Shown here one piece after another: positions 33,845 through 42,569 of a DNA stretch of 46,316 nucleotides. A program made the translations under genes and the position numbers. Below the pieces are notes generated by a model that had not been told where the DNA came from, did not search any database, and saw only the letters and a list, made by a program, of their open reading frames with translations. Origin of the DNA: Sphingobacteriia bacterium (GTDB lineage: Bacteria; Bacteroidota; Bacteroidia; Bacteroidales; TTA-H9); assembly GCA_021286705.1 (NCBI GenBank), contig JAJTBW010000006.1, positions 1-46,316 on the forward strand, in the 5' to 3' direction. How positions within the stretch are numbered: position 1 is the first letter of the stretch; each line of letters opens with the position of its first letter.

Positions 33845-34657
33845 ATGCTGTTGTATCCTAACTGTAAGATCAATCTGGGGTTAAATGTTCTAAGAAAGCG
33901 CAGTGATGGTTATCATGATTTAGAGACGCTTTTCTATCCAGTGAATGCTACCGAGGCAATTGTTATCGAACCCTCAGAACTATTTAGTTTTAAGGTTGAA
34001 GGGATTGCTATTGATGGTGATTTAAAAGATAATCTTTGTGTTAAGGCTTGGGATCTGATTAATAATCGTTTTGATCTTCCTTCTGTTTCGATAACTCTTT
34101 ATAAATACTTACCTATGGGTGCGGGTCTGGGTGGAGGATCGGCAGATGCTGCGTATGTGATTAAAGGGTTAAATCAGCTTTTCGATTTGGGAATGTCAGA
34201 AATAGAGATGGCGGAGATCGCTGCCATATTAGGATCAGATGCCCCATTCTTTATTTATAATAAACCAATGATTGCTACAGGGCGTGGTGAGGTATTAGCT
34301 CCATTAGATTTTTCTCTTTCTAATTACCATGTTAGATTGATTAAACCTTCATTTGGTATTAGTACAAAGGAGGCATATAGTGGAATTACTCCAACTGATG
34401 ATAACAGCCTTACTATTGAGCAGATTGTTGAATTACCGGTAGAAAAGTGGCAGGGCCTATTGAAAAATGACTTTGAGAGGCATTTGTTTAAGAAGTATCC
34501 TGAGCTGGCTCAAATCAAGGAAGAGCTAAAACAGCAAGGGGCTGTTTATGCTGCCATGAGTGGAAGTGGCTCTACCATTTTTGGCTTGTTTGAAGAAGCA
34601 CCATCTTCATATTTTGTCAAACCGGGGTATTGGTGTTGGACGGGACAATTGTATTAG
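33845..34657 (+). CDS. ispE: 4-diphosphocytidyl-2-C-methyl-D-erythritol kinase
   Basis: 270 residues from ATG 33845 (a TTG seven codons earlier lies in the promoter box). The GHMP-kinase motifs are present: PNCKINLGLNV at the N terminus, PMGAGLGGGSADAAYV (ATP loop), LGSDAPFF, and MSGSGSTIFGLF near the C terminus. It phosphorylates CDP-methylerythritol in the MEP isoprenoid pathway. Adjacent to lptG on the opposite strand, convergent. Normal length. Confidence 0.95.
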   Translation: MLLYPNCKINLGLNVLRKRSDGYHDLETLFYPVNATEAIVIEPSELFSFKVEGIAIDGDLKDNLCVKAWDLINNRFDLPSVSITLYKYLPMGAGLGGGSADAAYVIKGLNQLFDLGMSEIEMAEIAAILGSDAPFFIYNKPMIATGRGEVLAPLDFSLSNYHVRLIKPSFGISTKEAYSGITPTDDNSLTIEQIVELPVEKWQGLLKNDFERHLFKKYPELAQIKEELKQQGAVYAAMSGSGSTIFGLFEEAPSSYFVKPGYWCWTGQLY

Positions 34658-34675
34658 TTAAGGTGCTTTATCAGG

Positions 34676-35776
34676 CTATTTAGGTGCTTTCCGATAGAGA
34701 TAGACGGCAAGGATAGCGTAGAGGATATTAGGAATCCAAACGGCTGCAAGAGGTGGTAGGTTTCCGAATCTGCTGAACACCGTTGTGATCTGCATGAATA
34801 GGATATAGCTGAAGGTAATGGCAATGCCTAATCCCAGGTGCATTCCAATACCACCTCTGACCTTCCTGCTGGAGAGCGATAATCCAATGATGGTGAGTAT
34901 GATTGCCGATAGAGGGAAGGCTGTTCTTCTATATTTCTCAACAAGAAACTCAGAAAGGTTTGAAGAGCCTTTAAGTTTCTCTTTTTCAATAAAAGCATCC
35001 AATTCAGGAGCTGTCATAATTTTCATATCCTCTGCATCTACGAGAAAATCACTCGGCGTCATACGTACAGCGGTGTCGAGTGTGTTGCCTGAACTGAGGG
35101 TTTGAATAGTATCGGCTTTGAGGTTTCTAATGACCCAGTTTTCGAGTCTCCATGTGGCTTTGGTTGAGTCGTAGACTGCTCTGTCGGCCATTAATTTAGA
35201 GGCGAGTCGTTGATTTTCAAATTTCTCAAGGGTGAATCTAAGTCCTGATTTATCATTTCTATCGAATGATTCAAGGTAAACGAAGACCCCTGGTTCAATC
35301 TGCATGTGAATGTTGGTATTTGTAACATTCTTTTTAGCCTTGATGTATTTAAGCTCAAAATTTCGTAGCCCTTCGTTAGTAATCGGAATGACGTAATTTG
35401 ATAGGAAGATGGAAGAGATAGCCAGAAAGCCAGACGCCAGCAGGTACGGTCTCATAAGTCTCTTAAAGCTCATTCCGCTGTTAAGCATGGCGATAATCTC
35501 TGTTCTGGCAGCTAGTTGGCTGGTAAAGAAGATTACCGAGATAAAGCAGAAAAGCGAGATGAACATATTGATAAAGAAGGGCAAAAAGTTGAGGTAATAA
35601 TCAAAGATTATTGCATGCAACGGAGCATCCTTCTTAATAAAGTCATCAATTCTTTCCGAGACGTCGAAGATGATTATTATTATTTGAAGCAGCGAGATAG
35701 AATAGAAAAAAGTACCTAGAAACTTCTTGATAATATACCTGTCGAGTATAGTTAGTCCGGGTATTCTTATTTTCAC
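34676..35776 (-). CDS. LptF/LptG (YjgP/YjgQ) family permease
   Basis: 366 residues. The N-terminal ILDRYIIKKFLGTFFYSISL helix is typical of the LptF/LptG family; about six hydrophobic segments flank a periplasmic beta-rich domain (about 130-270). The protein is an inner-membrane component of the LPS export ABC complex with LptB2 and a partner. Which of LptF or LptG cannot be told with confidence. It follows tgt by 29 nt and is probably in an operon with it, as in many Bacteroidota. Confidence 0.9.
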   Translation of the reverse strand: MKIRIPGLTILDRYIIKKFLGTFFYSISLLQIIIIIFDVSERIDDFIKKDAPLHAIIFDYYLNFLPFFINMFISLFCFISVIFFTSQLAARTEIIAMLNSGMSFKRLMRPYLLASGFLAISSIFLSNYVIPITNEGLRNFELKYIKAKKNVTNTNIHMQIEPGVFVYLESFDRNDKSGLRFTLEKFENQRLASKLMADRAVYDSTKATWRLENWVIRNLKADTIQTLSSGNTLDTAVRMTPSDFLVDAEDMKIMTAPELDAFIEKEKLKGSSNLSEFLVEKYRRTAFPLSAIILTIIGLSLSSRKVRGGIGMHLGLGIAITFSYILFMQITTVFSRFGNLPPLAAVWIPNILYAILAVYLYRKAPK

Positions 35777-35805
35777 AGCTTAAGGTGTTATAGCATTATT
35801 AACAG

Positions 35806-36939
35806 CTAAAGTCGATTAGCCAGTTTGGTAACCATAATGTTTTTCCATGAGGCAAAGGTGCCATCCAGAATTTTGGTACGAGCCTCTTTAACTAGCCATA
35901 AATAGAAGCCGATATTATGGAGGCTGGCAATCATAGGAGCCAGATATTCGTTGGCTACAAATAGATGCCTAAGGTAGGCTTTGCTGTAATCTTGATCTAC
36001 AAATGATAGCCCATTTGGGTCGAGAGGTGAGAAGTCATTCTTCCACTTCTCGTTTTTTATATTAATGATTCCTTCAGAAGTAAAGAGTTGACCGTTTCGA
36101 CCATTTCTAGTGGGCATAACACAATCGAACATATCAATACCTAAAGCAATGCTTTCGAGAATGTTGACCGGGGTTCCAACGCCCATTAGGTAGCGAGGTC
36201 TTGACGTTGGTAAGATACGGCATACTTCGTCGGTAATTTGGTACATAATCTCATGAGGTTCACCAACGGAGAGGCCACCTATTGAGTTTCCTGCTACATC
36301 CAGAGCGGCTATTTTCTCGGCTGAGATTTTACGAAGGTCAGAATAAACGGAGCCCTGTACAATAGGGAAAAGAGCTTGTTGATGACCATAAACAGGAGAG
36401 CTATTGTTGAACTCGATAAGACAACGATCTAACCAGTCATGAGTGAGCGCAAGACTTTTCTTGGCGTAGTTATAGTCGCACGGATAAGGGGTACATTCAT
36501 CGAACGCCATCATGATGTCGGCTCCAATGATACGTTGAATCTGCATCACTCTTTCGGGGGTGAAAATATGTCTTGATCCATCGATGTGCGATTGAAAAGT
36601 AACCCCTTCAGGAGTTATTTTACGAGTACCTGCTAAGCTGAATACCTGAAAACCACCACTGTCGGTCAGGATCGGCCTATCCCATCCATTGAAGCCATGC
36701 AGTCCACCAGCATTCTTTAAAACATCGAGTCCCGGTCTTAGATAGAGATGGTATGTGTTGCCCAGAATGATTTGGGCATTGGTGTCCTGTTTTACATCTC
36801 TGATATGAACAGCCTTGACCGATCCAACGGTGCCAACCGGCATAAAAATCGGGGTCTCAATGTCTCCATGGTCAGTATGCAAAACGCCGGCACGGGCGGA
36901 AGAGAGAGTGTCAGTTGTCTTTAAGTCAAATTTTAGCAT
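35806..36939 (-). CDS. tgt: Queuine tRNA-ribosyltransferase (tRNA-guanine transglycosylase)
   Basis: 377 residues. GNTYHLYLRPG, LTDSGGFQVFSL (Asp base), DECTPYP, GGLSVGEP, YLMGVGTP and DCVMPTRNGRNGQLFT are all family signatures; the catalytic nucleophile Asp is in MFDCVMP. It exchanges guanine for a queuosine precursor in tRNA anticodons. Oddity: the CxCxxC zinc cysteines normally seen between the PLDP and YLRHLF segments are absent; here that stretch reads PNGLSFVDQD, although the later HN (zinc His) remains. A zinc-free form seems likely. The first gene of the tgt-lptG operon, with a -7 box upstream. Confidence 0.95.
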   Translation of the reverse strand: MLKFDLKTTDTLSSARAGVLHTDHGDIETPIFMPVGTVGSVKAVHIRDVKQDTNAQIILGNTYHLYLRPGLDVLKNAGGLHGFNGWDRPILTDSGGFQVFSLAGTRKITPEGVTFQSHIDGSRHIFTPERVMQIQRIIGADIMMAFDECTPYPCDYNYAKKSLALTHDWLDRCLIEFNNSSPVYGHQQALFPIVQGSVYSDLRKISAEKIAALDVAGNSIGGLSVGEPHEIMYQITDEVCRILPTSRPRYLMGVGTPVNILESIALGIDMFDCVMPTRNGRNGQLFTSEGIINIKNEKWKNDFSPLDPNGLSFVDQDYSKAYLRHLFVANEYLAPMIASLHNIGFYLWLVKEARTKILDGTFASWKNIMVTKLANRL

Positions 36940-36976
36940 ATCCCGAATTATAAAAATGCTTTCTTTGAAAGCTGTG

Positions 36977-36984
36977 CAAAGGTA
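36977..36984 (-). promoter_or_regulatory. Candidate -7 promoter box of the tgt operon
   Basis: TACCTTTG on the minus strand, 37 nt before the ATG at 36939. Confidence 0.5.
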
Positions 36985-37080
36985 CTAAATCTCCTCATTG
37001 TCCTAAGGTTAAAATGGAAGTGGTTGATAATCGATTTATAACTTCCATACGTATTGTACTGATTCGATTCATCTTTAAAT

Positions 37081-37088
37081 TATCTTTG
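37081..37088 (+). promoter_or_regulatory. Candidate -7 promoter box of the glycosyltransferase gene
   Basis: TATCTTTG lies 19 nt before the ATG at 37108, with a TTG about 23 nt upstream. Confidence 0.6.
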
Positions 37089-37107
37089 CCAAGCATTTTC
37101 AAACAGT

Positions 37108-38220
37108 ATGATTGAACCTCTTTTTACCTATCTATTCTACTCATTCATTGGGTTAGCCTTGATTCAGCTACTCTTTTATTGGTTGATTTTTGGACAATTA
37201 GCATTCCGTAAGAGGAAGAGCTGCCCTAATCTGGAACCTGTTTCTGTTGTTATCTGTGCCAGGAATGAGTATGAAAATCTCAAAGAGAACCTACCTCTTT
37301 TCTTAGCTCAAGATTATCCTGATTACGAAATAGTTGTCGTTAATGATGCCTCAGATGATGAGACTTATTACTTTTTAAAGAATCTGGCAACCCAACACAA
37401 ACACCTTAAGGTGGTCAATATGGGTGAGACACCGAATTTCTTTAAAGGGAAGAAGTTTCCTTTATCTATCGGAATAAAATCAGCTAAGCATGATCTTTTG
37501 CTACTAACAGACGCAGATTGTGTACCCGCAGAGCCAACCTGGATAATGAATATGGCATCGGGTTATTGTAAGAAGGTTGAGGTTGTATTGGGATATGGTG
37601 GGTATGAGGTAAAACCCGGCCTTTTGAATAAACTTATACGGTTTGATACTCTCCATATTGCCATGCAATATCTTGGTTTAGCCATTGCTGGTATGCCTTA
37701 TATGGGTGTTGGGAGGAATTTATCTTATCGTAAATCTCTGTTTTATAAGAATAAAGGATTTATTAGTCACTATTCTATCCCATCCGGCGATGATGACCTT
37801 TTTATAAATCAGGTATCATCGCGCAAAAACACTGCTGTTGTAGCAACGCCTGAAGGGATCACCCTCTCTGAGCCCAAAAGCTCTTTTGGAGAGTGGTTTA
37901 AACAAAAGAGGAGACATCTTACAACCGGATCACTCTACAAACCCCAGCATAAGTTTATTTTGGGTACCTATTCATTGAGTCAGTTACTCTACTTTGTCAC
38001 GGGGATTATACTTCTCAGTTGGCTATTTCAATGGGAGATTGTCGCCGGAATAATGGTTTTTAGGTTGATAACGCAGATAATCATCGTAAAGAAATGCATG
38101 AAAAGACTGGGTGAAAAGAATTTGTTGTTATTTTCGCCAGTGTTTGAGATCATTATGATGATTATTAATCCGATGATTGCCTTGAGCAATCTGATTGTAA
38201 AGCAAAAGACATGGAGGTAA
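37108..38220 (+). CDS. Membrane family 2 glycosyltransferase
   Basis: 370 residues. An N-terminal TM helix, then the GT2 core: SVVICARNEYENL, VVVNDASDDE (nucleotide-binding), LLLTDADCVP (DxD), a PSGDDDLF catalytic region and KQKRRHLTTGSLY, with two or three hydrophobic helices at the C terminus. This layout is that of polysaccharide or lipid-linked transferases acting on the cytosolic face of the inner membrane; the sugar is unknown. The ECF sigma gene overlaps its end by 10 nt, so the two are translated together. Confidence 0.9.
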   Translation: MIEPLFTYLFYSFIGLALIQLLFYWLIFGQLAFRKRKSCPNLEPVSVVICARNEYENLKENLPLFLAQDYPDYEIVVVNDASDDETYYFLKNLATQHKHLKVVNMGETPNFFKGKKFPLSIGIKSAKHDLLLLTDADCVPAEPTWIMNMASGYCKKVEVVLGYGGYEVKPGLLNKLIRFDTLHIAMQYLGLAIAGMPYMGVGRNLSYRKSLFYKNKGFISHYSIPSGDDDLFINQVSSRKNTAVVATPEGITLSEPKSSFGEWFKQKRRHLTTGSLYKPQHKFILGTYSLSQLLYFVTGIILLSWLFQWEIVAGIMVFRLITQIIIVKKCMKRLGEKNLLLFSPVFEIIMMIINPMIALSNLIVKQKTWR

Positions 38221-38822
38221 ATTCTAATTTCACCGATAAAGCTAACCGCGATTATCTTCTGGTTCAGGCTGCCCTGAATCAAGGTGATCAGCGTGCTTAT
38301 GCTGAGTTGATGAATAATTACCGGGATTCTCTATATTTTCTTTTGCTAAAAATGACCAATGATCCTGTGGATGCAGAGGATCTTACTATTGAGGCTTTTG
38401 GTAAAGCCTTTCGTAATCTGCATCAATATACACCGAACTTTGCTTTTTCTACCTGGCTTTTTAAGATAGCATCGAATAACTGTATCGATTTCATGCGGAA
38501 GAAGAGCAAGCGGCTGACCTCTCCTGAGTATTCTCTATCTGATGATCTATATGGGCAGGAGTACGGGGAGCGAATTGCCTCTGAGGCTCCTGATCCTGAA
38601 GAGAGTATTATTTCGAAGCAGAAGAGTAAGCTTATGCGAGATATAGTTGATCGCCTGAAGCCTCACTACAAGCTTCTTGTTGAGATGAGGTATTTTAAAG
38701 AGATGTCTTATGAGGAGATAGCTGTTGAGCTAAACCTACCTTTAGGCACCGTTAAGGCGCAACTTTTCAGGGCGAGAGATTTTCTTTATCAGGTGCTTAA
38801 AGACCATTCTGGTAATTTATAA
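38211..38822 (+). CDS. RNA polymerase sigma factor, ECF subfamily
   Basis: 203 residues. Region 2 holds D-P-V-D-A-E-D-L-T-I-E-A-F and FSTWLFKIASNNCIDFMRKK; region 4 holds YKEMSYEEIA-type helix (here FKEMSYEEIAVELNLPLGTV), then KAQLFRARDFL. No anti-sigma factor is encoded next to it; a membrane glycosyltransferase precedes and urocanate hydratase follows. It is probably not a classical surface-signalling ECF with adjacent anti-sigma. Target genes unknown. Confidence 0.9.
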   Translation: MEVNSNFTDKANRDYLLVQAALNQGDQRAYAELMNNYRDSLYFLLLKMTNDPVDAEDLTIEAFGKAFRNLHQYTPNFAFSTWLFKIASNNCIDFMRKKSKRLTSPEYSLSDDLYGQEYGERIASEAPDPEESIISKQKSKLMRDIVDRLKPHYKLLVEMRYFKEMSYEEIAVELNLPLGTVKAQLFRARDFLYQVLKDHSGNL

Positions 38823-38853
38823 GATTGTCATACCACCAAATATATTTACAACT

Positions 38854-40866
38854 ATGGAACTAAATCAATTCCAACAAGCTATATTGAACGGAATCCCGGA
38901 TACTTTACCTATTCTAAAGGATTTTGATCCGGGGATAAATCATGCCCCTAAGAGAAAGGCTATTCTGAATGAGTCTGAGAAGAGGTTGGCGCTTCGAAAT
39001 GCATTAAGGTACTTCCCTGAGCATCTACATGCAAGCTTAGCCACCGAGTTTGCTACTGAATTAGAGAAGTACGGTCGTATCTATATGTATCGTTATCGTC
39101 CGGATTATAAGATATTTGCCCGGTCAATAAATGATTTCCCTCATAAGAGTAAGCAAGCTGCCGCTATTATGCTGATGCTAAGTAATAATCTTGATGATGC
39201 AGTCGCACAGCATCCTCATGAACTAATCACTTACGGAGGGAATGGTGCTGTATTTCAAAACTGGGCTCAATATCTGTTGACCATGCAGTATTTGGCCACT
39301 ATGACTGATGAACAGACGCTTGTTTTATATTCTGGTCATCCCATGGGTTTATTTCCTTCTCACAAGGATGCCCCACGAGTCATTGTAACCAACGGGATGG
39401 TTATACCCAACTACTCAAAGCCAGATGATTGGGAACGGTTCAATGCATTGGGCGTTTCTCAATATGGTCAGATGACTGCGGGTTCTTTTATGTATATTGG
39501 TCCTCAAGGAATAGTTCATGGTACAACTATAACCGTACTGAATGCTGCCCGTATGCACTCAAAACCCGGTGAGACTGCAGCTGGTAAGTTGTTTGTCACC
39601 TCTGGTTTGGGAGGTATGTCAGGAGCTCAACCTAAAGCAGCCGTAATTGCAGGAGTTGTTGGTGTAGTAGCTGAAGTGAATCCAAAGGCAGCCATAAAAC
39701 GCCATGAACAGGGTTGGGTTGACGAGTTACATTCCGATCTTGATGAGTTAATTGTTAGAATAAGAAAAGCTGTAGCTGATAAAGAGGCCATCTCATTAGC
39801 CTATCTGGGTAATATAGTCGATTTATGGGAAAAGCTGGCAGAAGAGAATATTCATGTTGATCTTGGTTCAGACCAAACTTCATTACATAATCCTTGGGCA
39901 GGAGGGTATTATCCCGTAGGCTACTCGTATGAGGAGTCAAATCGTTTAATGGCAGAGGAGCCTGAAAAGTTCAAGCTTGCCGTACAGGAGAGTCTTAAAC
40001 GTCATGTTGCTGCAATTAATAAGCTTACCTCTCAAGGCATGTACTTCTTTGATTATGGAAATGCATTTATGCTTGAAGCAGGTAGGGCAGGAGCCGAAAT
40101 CTTTAAAAATGACGGAACATTCAGATATCCTTCGTATGTTCAGGATATTATGGGACCAATGTGTTTTGACTATGGTTTTGGTCCTTTCCGCTGGGTTTGC
40201 GCTTCATCTGACCCATCAGACTTAAACCTTACTGATAAAATTGCTGCTGAGATTCTTGAGCAGATGTATAAAGAGGCACCTCAGGAGATTAAGAATCAGA
40301 TCTCCGATAACCTTACCTGGATCAAACAGGCGGAACAGAATAAGCTGGTTGTTGGTTCGCAGGCTCGTATTCTTTATGCAGATGCCGAAGGTAGGATTCG
40401 TATAGCTGAAGCTTTTAATAAAGCAATAGCGGAGGGTAAGCTTAAAGGACCAGTTGTTTTAGGTCGTGATCATCATGATGTATCAGGAACTGACTCTCCT
40501 TTCCGTGAGACTTCAAATATTTATGATGGCTCATCATTCACTGCCGATATGGCTATTCACAATGTGATTGGAGACTCTTTTAGGGGTGCTACCTGGGTTT
40601 CGATCCATAATGGTGGTGGCGTCGGTTGGGGTGAAGTTATTAATGGTGGCTTTGGAATGGTTTTAGACGGATCTGAAGATGCAGATCGCAGACTGAAAAA
40701 CATGCTTTTCTGGGATGTGAATAATGGCATTTCCCGCCGCGCATGGGCCAGAAATAAAGAGGCTTTGTTTGCTATAAAACGTGCCATGGAGGTTGAGCCC
40801 AGACTCAAGGTTACTATACCATCAATAGCCGATGATTCTATTATCGATGGTGCGTTTAATAAATAG
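38854..40866 (+). CDS. hutU: Urocanate hydratase
   Basis: 670 residues, longer than the 550-560 of the common form but normal for the Bacteroidota branch. Recognisable are YGGNGAVFQNW, YSGHPMGLFPSH, TSGLGGMSGAQPKAA (NAD-binding), DYGNAFMLEAGRAGAE, FGPFRWVC and GRDHHDVSGTDSPFRETS, ending in NGGGVGWGEVINGGFGMVLD. It converts urocanate to imidazolone propionate, the second step of histidine breakdown, with tightly bound NAD. The other hut genes (hutH, hutI, ftcD) are not in the window. A terminator follows. Confidence 0.96.
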   Translation: MELNQFQQAILNGIPDTLPILKDFDPGINHAPKRKAILNESEKRLALRNALRYFPEHLHASLATEFATELEKYGRIYMYRYRPDYKIFARSINDFPHKSKQAAAIMLMLSNNLDDAVAQHPHELITYGGNGAVFQNWAQYLLTMQYLATMTDEQTLVLYSGHPMGLFPSHKDAPRVIVTNGMVIPNYSKPDDWERFNALGVSQYGQMTAGSFMYIGPQGIVHGTTITVLNAARMHSKPGETAAGKLFVTSGLGGMSGAQPKAAVIAGVVGVVAEVNPKAAIKRHEQGWVDELHSDLDELIVRIRKAVADKEAISLAYLGNIVDLWEKLAEENIHVDLGSDQTSLHNPWAGGYYPVGYSYEESNRLMAEEPEKFKLAVQESLKRHVAAINKLTSQGMYFFDYGNAFMLEAGRAGAEIFKNDGTFRYPSYVQDIMGPMCFDYGFGPFRWVCASSDPSDLNLTDKIAAEILEQMYKEAPQEIKNQISDNLTWIKQAEQNKLVVGSQARILYADAEGRIRIAEAFNKAIAEGKLKGPVVLGRDHHDVSGTDSPFRETSNIYDGSSFTADMAIHNVIGDSFRGATWVSIHNGGGVGWGEVINGGFGMVLDGSEDADRRLKNMLFWDVNNGISRRAWARNKEALFAIKRAMEVEPRLKVTIPSIADDSIIDGAFNK

Positions 40867-40912
40867 AGAAATCCATCGCTTCAATACTTTTAAAGAGAAC
40901 GATTATTGAAAT

Positions 40913-40948
40913 AAGAGGAGATCAAGCGGGTCTCCTCTTGTTGTTTTT
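40913..40948 (+). terminator. Intrinsic terminator of hutU
   Basis: A 9-bp stem (AAGAGGAGA/TCTCCTCTT) with a 9-nt loop is followed by GTTGTTTTT. Confidence 0.85.
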
Positions 40949-41050
40949 GATACTGTTTTTCTCTAGCTTAGTCATGAACATTTTAGCAAGTTTATAGCTT
41001 TCAGATAAGTGTTCGTGCTTTTTCTTTTTTGTCAAAAATGCATTAGTGAT

Positions 41051-41818
41051 ATGATTATATTATCCCCTGCAAAACGTCTTTCTGCTAAGCATCCCGGTTT
41101 GGTGCCTTTTCAAACGATCCCCAGATTCAAAGTAGAGACCGAAGCCATTGTCAAAGAGCTTAGAAAGCGAAATGTTGATGAGTTAATGGACTTGATGCGT
41201 ATCAGTTCAAAGCTAGCTCAAGAGAACTATGTCAGATTTTCTGTATGGCAATGGAGTGAAGCGATTTCATCGACATTATTTCCGGCGCTAATGGCATATG
41301 ATGGTGATGCCTATAATGCGTTAAAAGCATGGGATTTCAATCAGGATATGTTGTTAAAGGCACAGAGCGGTTTAAGGATTATCTCGGCATTATATGGCAT
41401 TTTGAGGCCTTTTGATCTTATAATGCCATATCGGCTTGAAATGCAGGCTCCTCTTTCGATAAAGGGGAAAGGCAATCTTTATGAGTTTTGGGGTAAAAAG
41501 ATAGCTAAGGTTTTAATTGATGATATGGCAGAGCAGAATGACTCGTTGCTTATAAACCTGGCTTCACAGGAGTACAGCAATAGTATACTTCCTTTTTTGC
41601 CTAAAAAGATCAGAGTAGTTGCCCCCGTTTTTTATCAATTAGTGAATGGAAAGCTTCAGTTTTCTGCCTTATATGCTAAGCAGGCTCGTGGAATGATGAC
41701 ACGGTTTGTTTTTGAAAACTTAATAGAAGATCCGGAGTATCTTGTGGCATTTCAGGATGGTGATTATCAGATTGATCAGTCTCAATCTAGTAACGAGCGT
41801 TTGGTTTTCTATAGGTAA
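41051..41818 (+). CDS. yaaA: YaaA family (DUF328) peroxide stress protein
   Basis: 255 residues from ATG 41051 (MIILSPAKRL, the family's usual N terminus). The longest ORF begins at GTG 41009, but the added 14 residues do not match the family. FPALMAYDGDAYNAL, AQSGLRIISALYGILRPFDLI, YRLEMQAPL, YEFWGKK and NLASQEYSN are signatures of YaaA, which protects against peroxide by limiting free iron in E. coli and has DNA-binding fold features. Single-gene unit. Confidence 0.93.
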   Translation: MIILSPAKRLSAKHPGLVPFQTIPRFKVETEAIVKELRKRNVDELMDLMRISSKLAQENYVRFSVWQWSEAISSTLFPALMAYDGDAYNALKAWDFNQDMLLKAQSGLRIISALYGILRPFDLIMPYRLEMQAPLSIKGKGNLYEFWGKKIAKVLIDDMAEQNDSLLINLASQEYSNSILPFLPKKIRVVAPVFYQLVNGKLQFSALYAKQARGMMTRFVFENLIEDPEYLVAFQDGDYQIDQSQSSNERLVFYR

Positions 41819-42009
41819 GATAATTGTCACCAGGTAAATATTGGTAGCTTCGTTTGTTGTAAGTGAATTATTAAGAATAATTTGTGGAAAAGGCAAGAAT
41901 AAAAAGATCTTGATATCTGCCTTTCTAGGTGTTTTGCTCTCTGTTTCCGCCTCCCCGCTTCCCTTCCTCTCAAGTTTCTCTCTAATGCCTCTCTCAATCC
42001 TCTACCTAT

Positions 42010-42207
42010 CTTCTCAATATCCCCACTATATCCTCTACCGATTTAGTTCCTATCTTACCCGAGTTTATAGGGAGAGGGTAGGGAGAGGATAGGGAGAGGA
42101 TAGGGAGAGGGTAGGGAGAGGATAGGGAGAGGATAGGGAGAGGATAGGGAGAGGATAGGGAGAGGCATAAGAGGAGAACAGGAGGGGAACAAGAGAGGAA
42201 CGGGAAA
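42010..42207. repeat. Dispersed hairpin element, copy 2, with expanded 11-nt array
   Basis: The first 60 nt align to 14641-14700 with about nine differences; the left arm has lost much of its pairing with the right. The right flank (CATAAGAGG, then GAACAGG) is shared. Confidence 0.75.
42068..42166. repeat. 11-nt tandem repeat, nine units (TAGGGAGAGGA)
   Basis: Nine head-to-tail 11-nt units with only G/A (last unit C) variation at the final base. The other copy of the element has two such units, so this is an expansion. Confidence 0.9.
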
Positions 42208-42230
42208 TGTACGAACGAGTATGAGAAAAG

Positions 42231-42385
42231 CGGGGAAGGCGGGGAAGCGGGGAAGGCGGGGAAGGCGGGGAAGCGGGGAAGGCGGGGAAGGCGGGGAAGG
42301 CGGGGAAGCGGGGAAGGCGGGGAAGGCGGGGAAGCGGGGAAGCGGGGAAGGCGGGGAAGCGGGGAAGGCGGGGAAGCGGGGAAGG
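42231..42385. repeat. 18-unit 8/9-nt G-rich minisatellite
   Basis: Units are CGGGGAAG or CGGGGAAGG; lengths in order are 9,8,9,9,8,9,9,9,8,9,9,8,8,9,8,9,8,9. Every unit has a GGGG run 4-5 nt from the next, so the plus strand can form G-quadruplexes. Confidence 0.93.
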
Positions 42386-42526
42386 CGCATTTAGTACTTT
42401 GGAGGATTATATTTACTAGCATTTGTGTTATAGCATAGGAAATCTATACATTTCTTACATTATTATTGATTTTTATTATCTGTAAGATTTTTTCAGTTTG
42501 TTTGTGTTTTTATTTCAATAATATAT

Positions 42527-42534
42527 TATCTTTA
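42527..42534 (+). promoter_or_regulatory. Candidate -7 promoter box of the lipoprotein gene
   Basis: TATCTTTA differs from TAnnTTTG at one base. TTTG at 42501-42504 lies 22 nt upstream as a possible -33 element. It places the start at ATG 42570, not at the TTG at 42540. Confidence 0.5.
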
Positions 42535-42569
42535 ACTTTTTGAATGAAGTACTTAGTAGATGTCAACCA

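Larger units (their letters stand above)
41819..42569. other. Minisatellite-rich intergenic region
   Basis: These 751 nt hold the second copy of the dispersed hairpin element, an 11-nt tandem array and an 18-unit G-rich array, followed by about 140 A+T-rich nt with the promoter of the next gene. ORFs read through the arrays (such as the proline- and serine-rich frames on the minus strand) are low-complexity artefacts. Confidence 0.8.

Noticed and set aside
42006..42422. Proline- and serine-rich ORFs on the minus strand
   Set aside because: They read through the 11-nt and 8/9-nt arrays in two frames; repeat artefacts.
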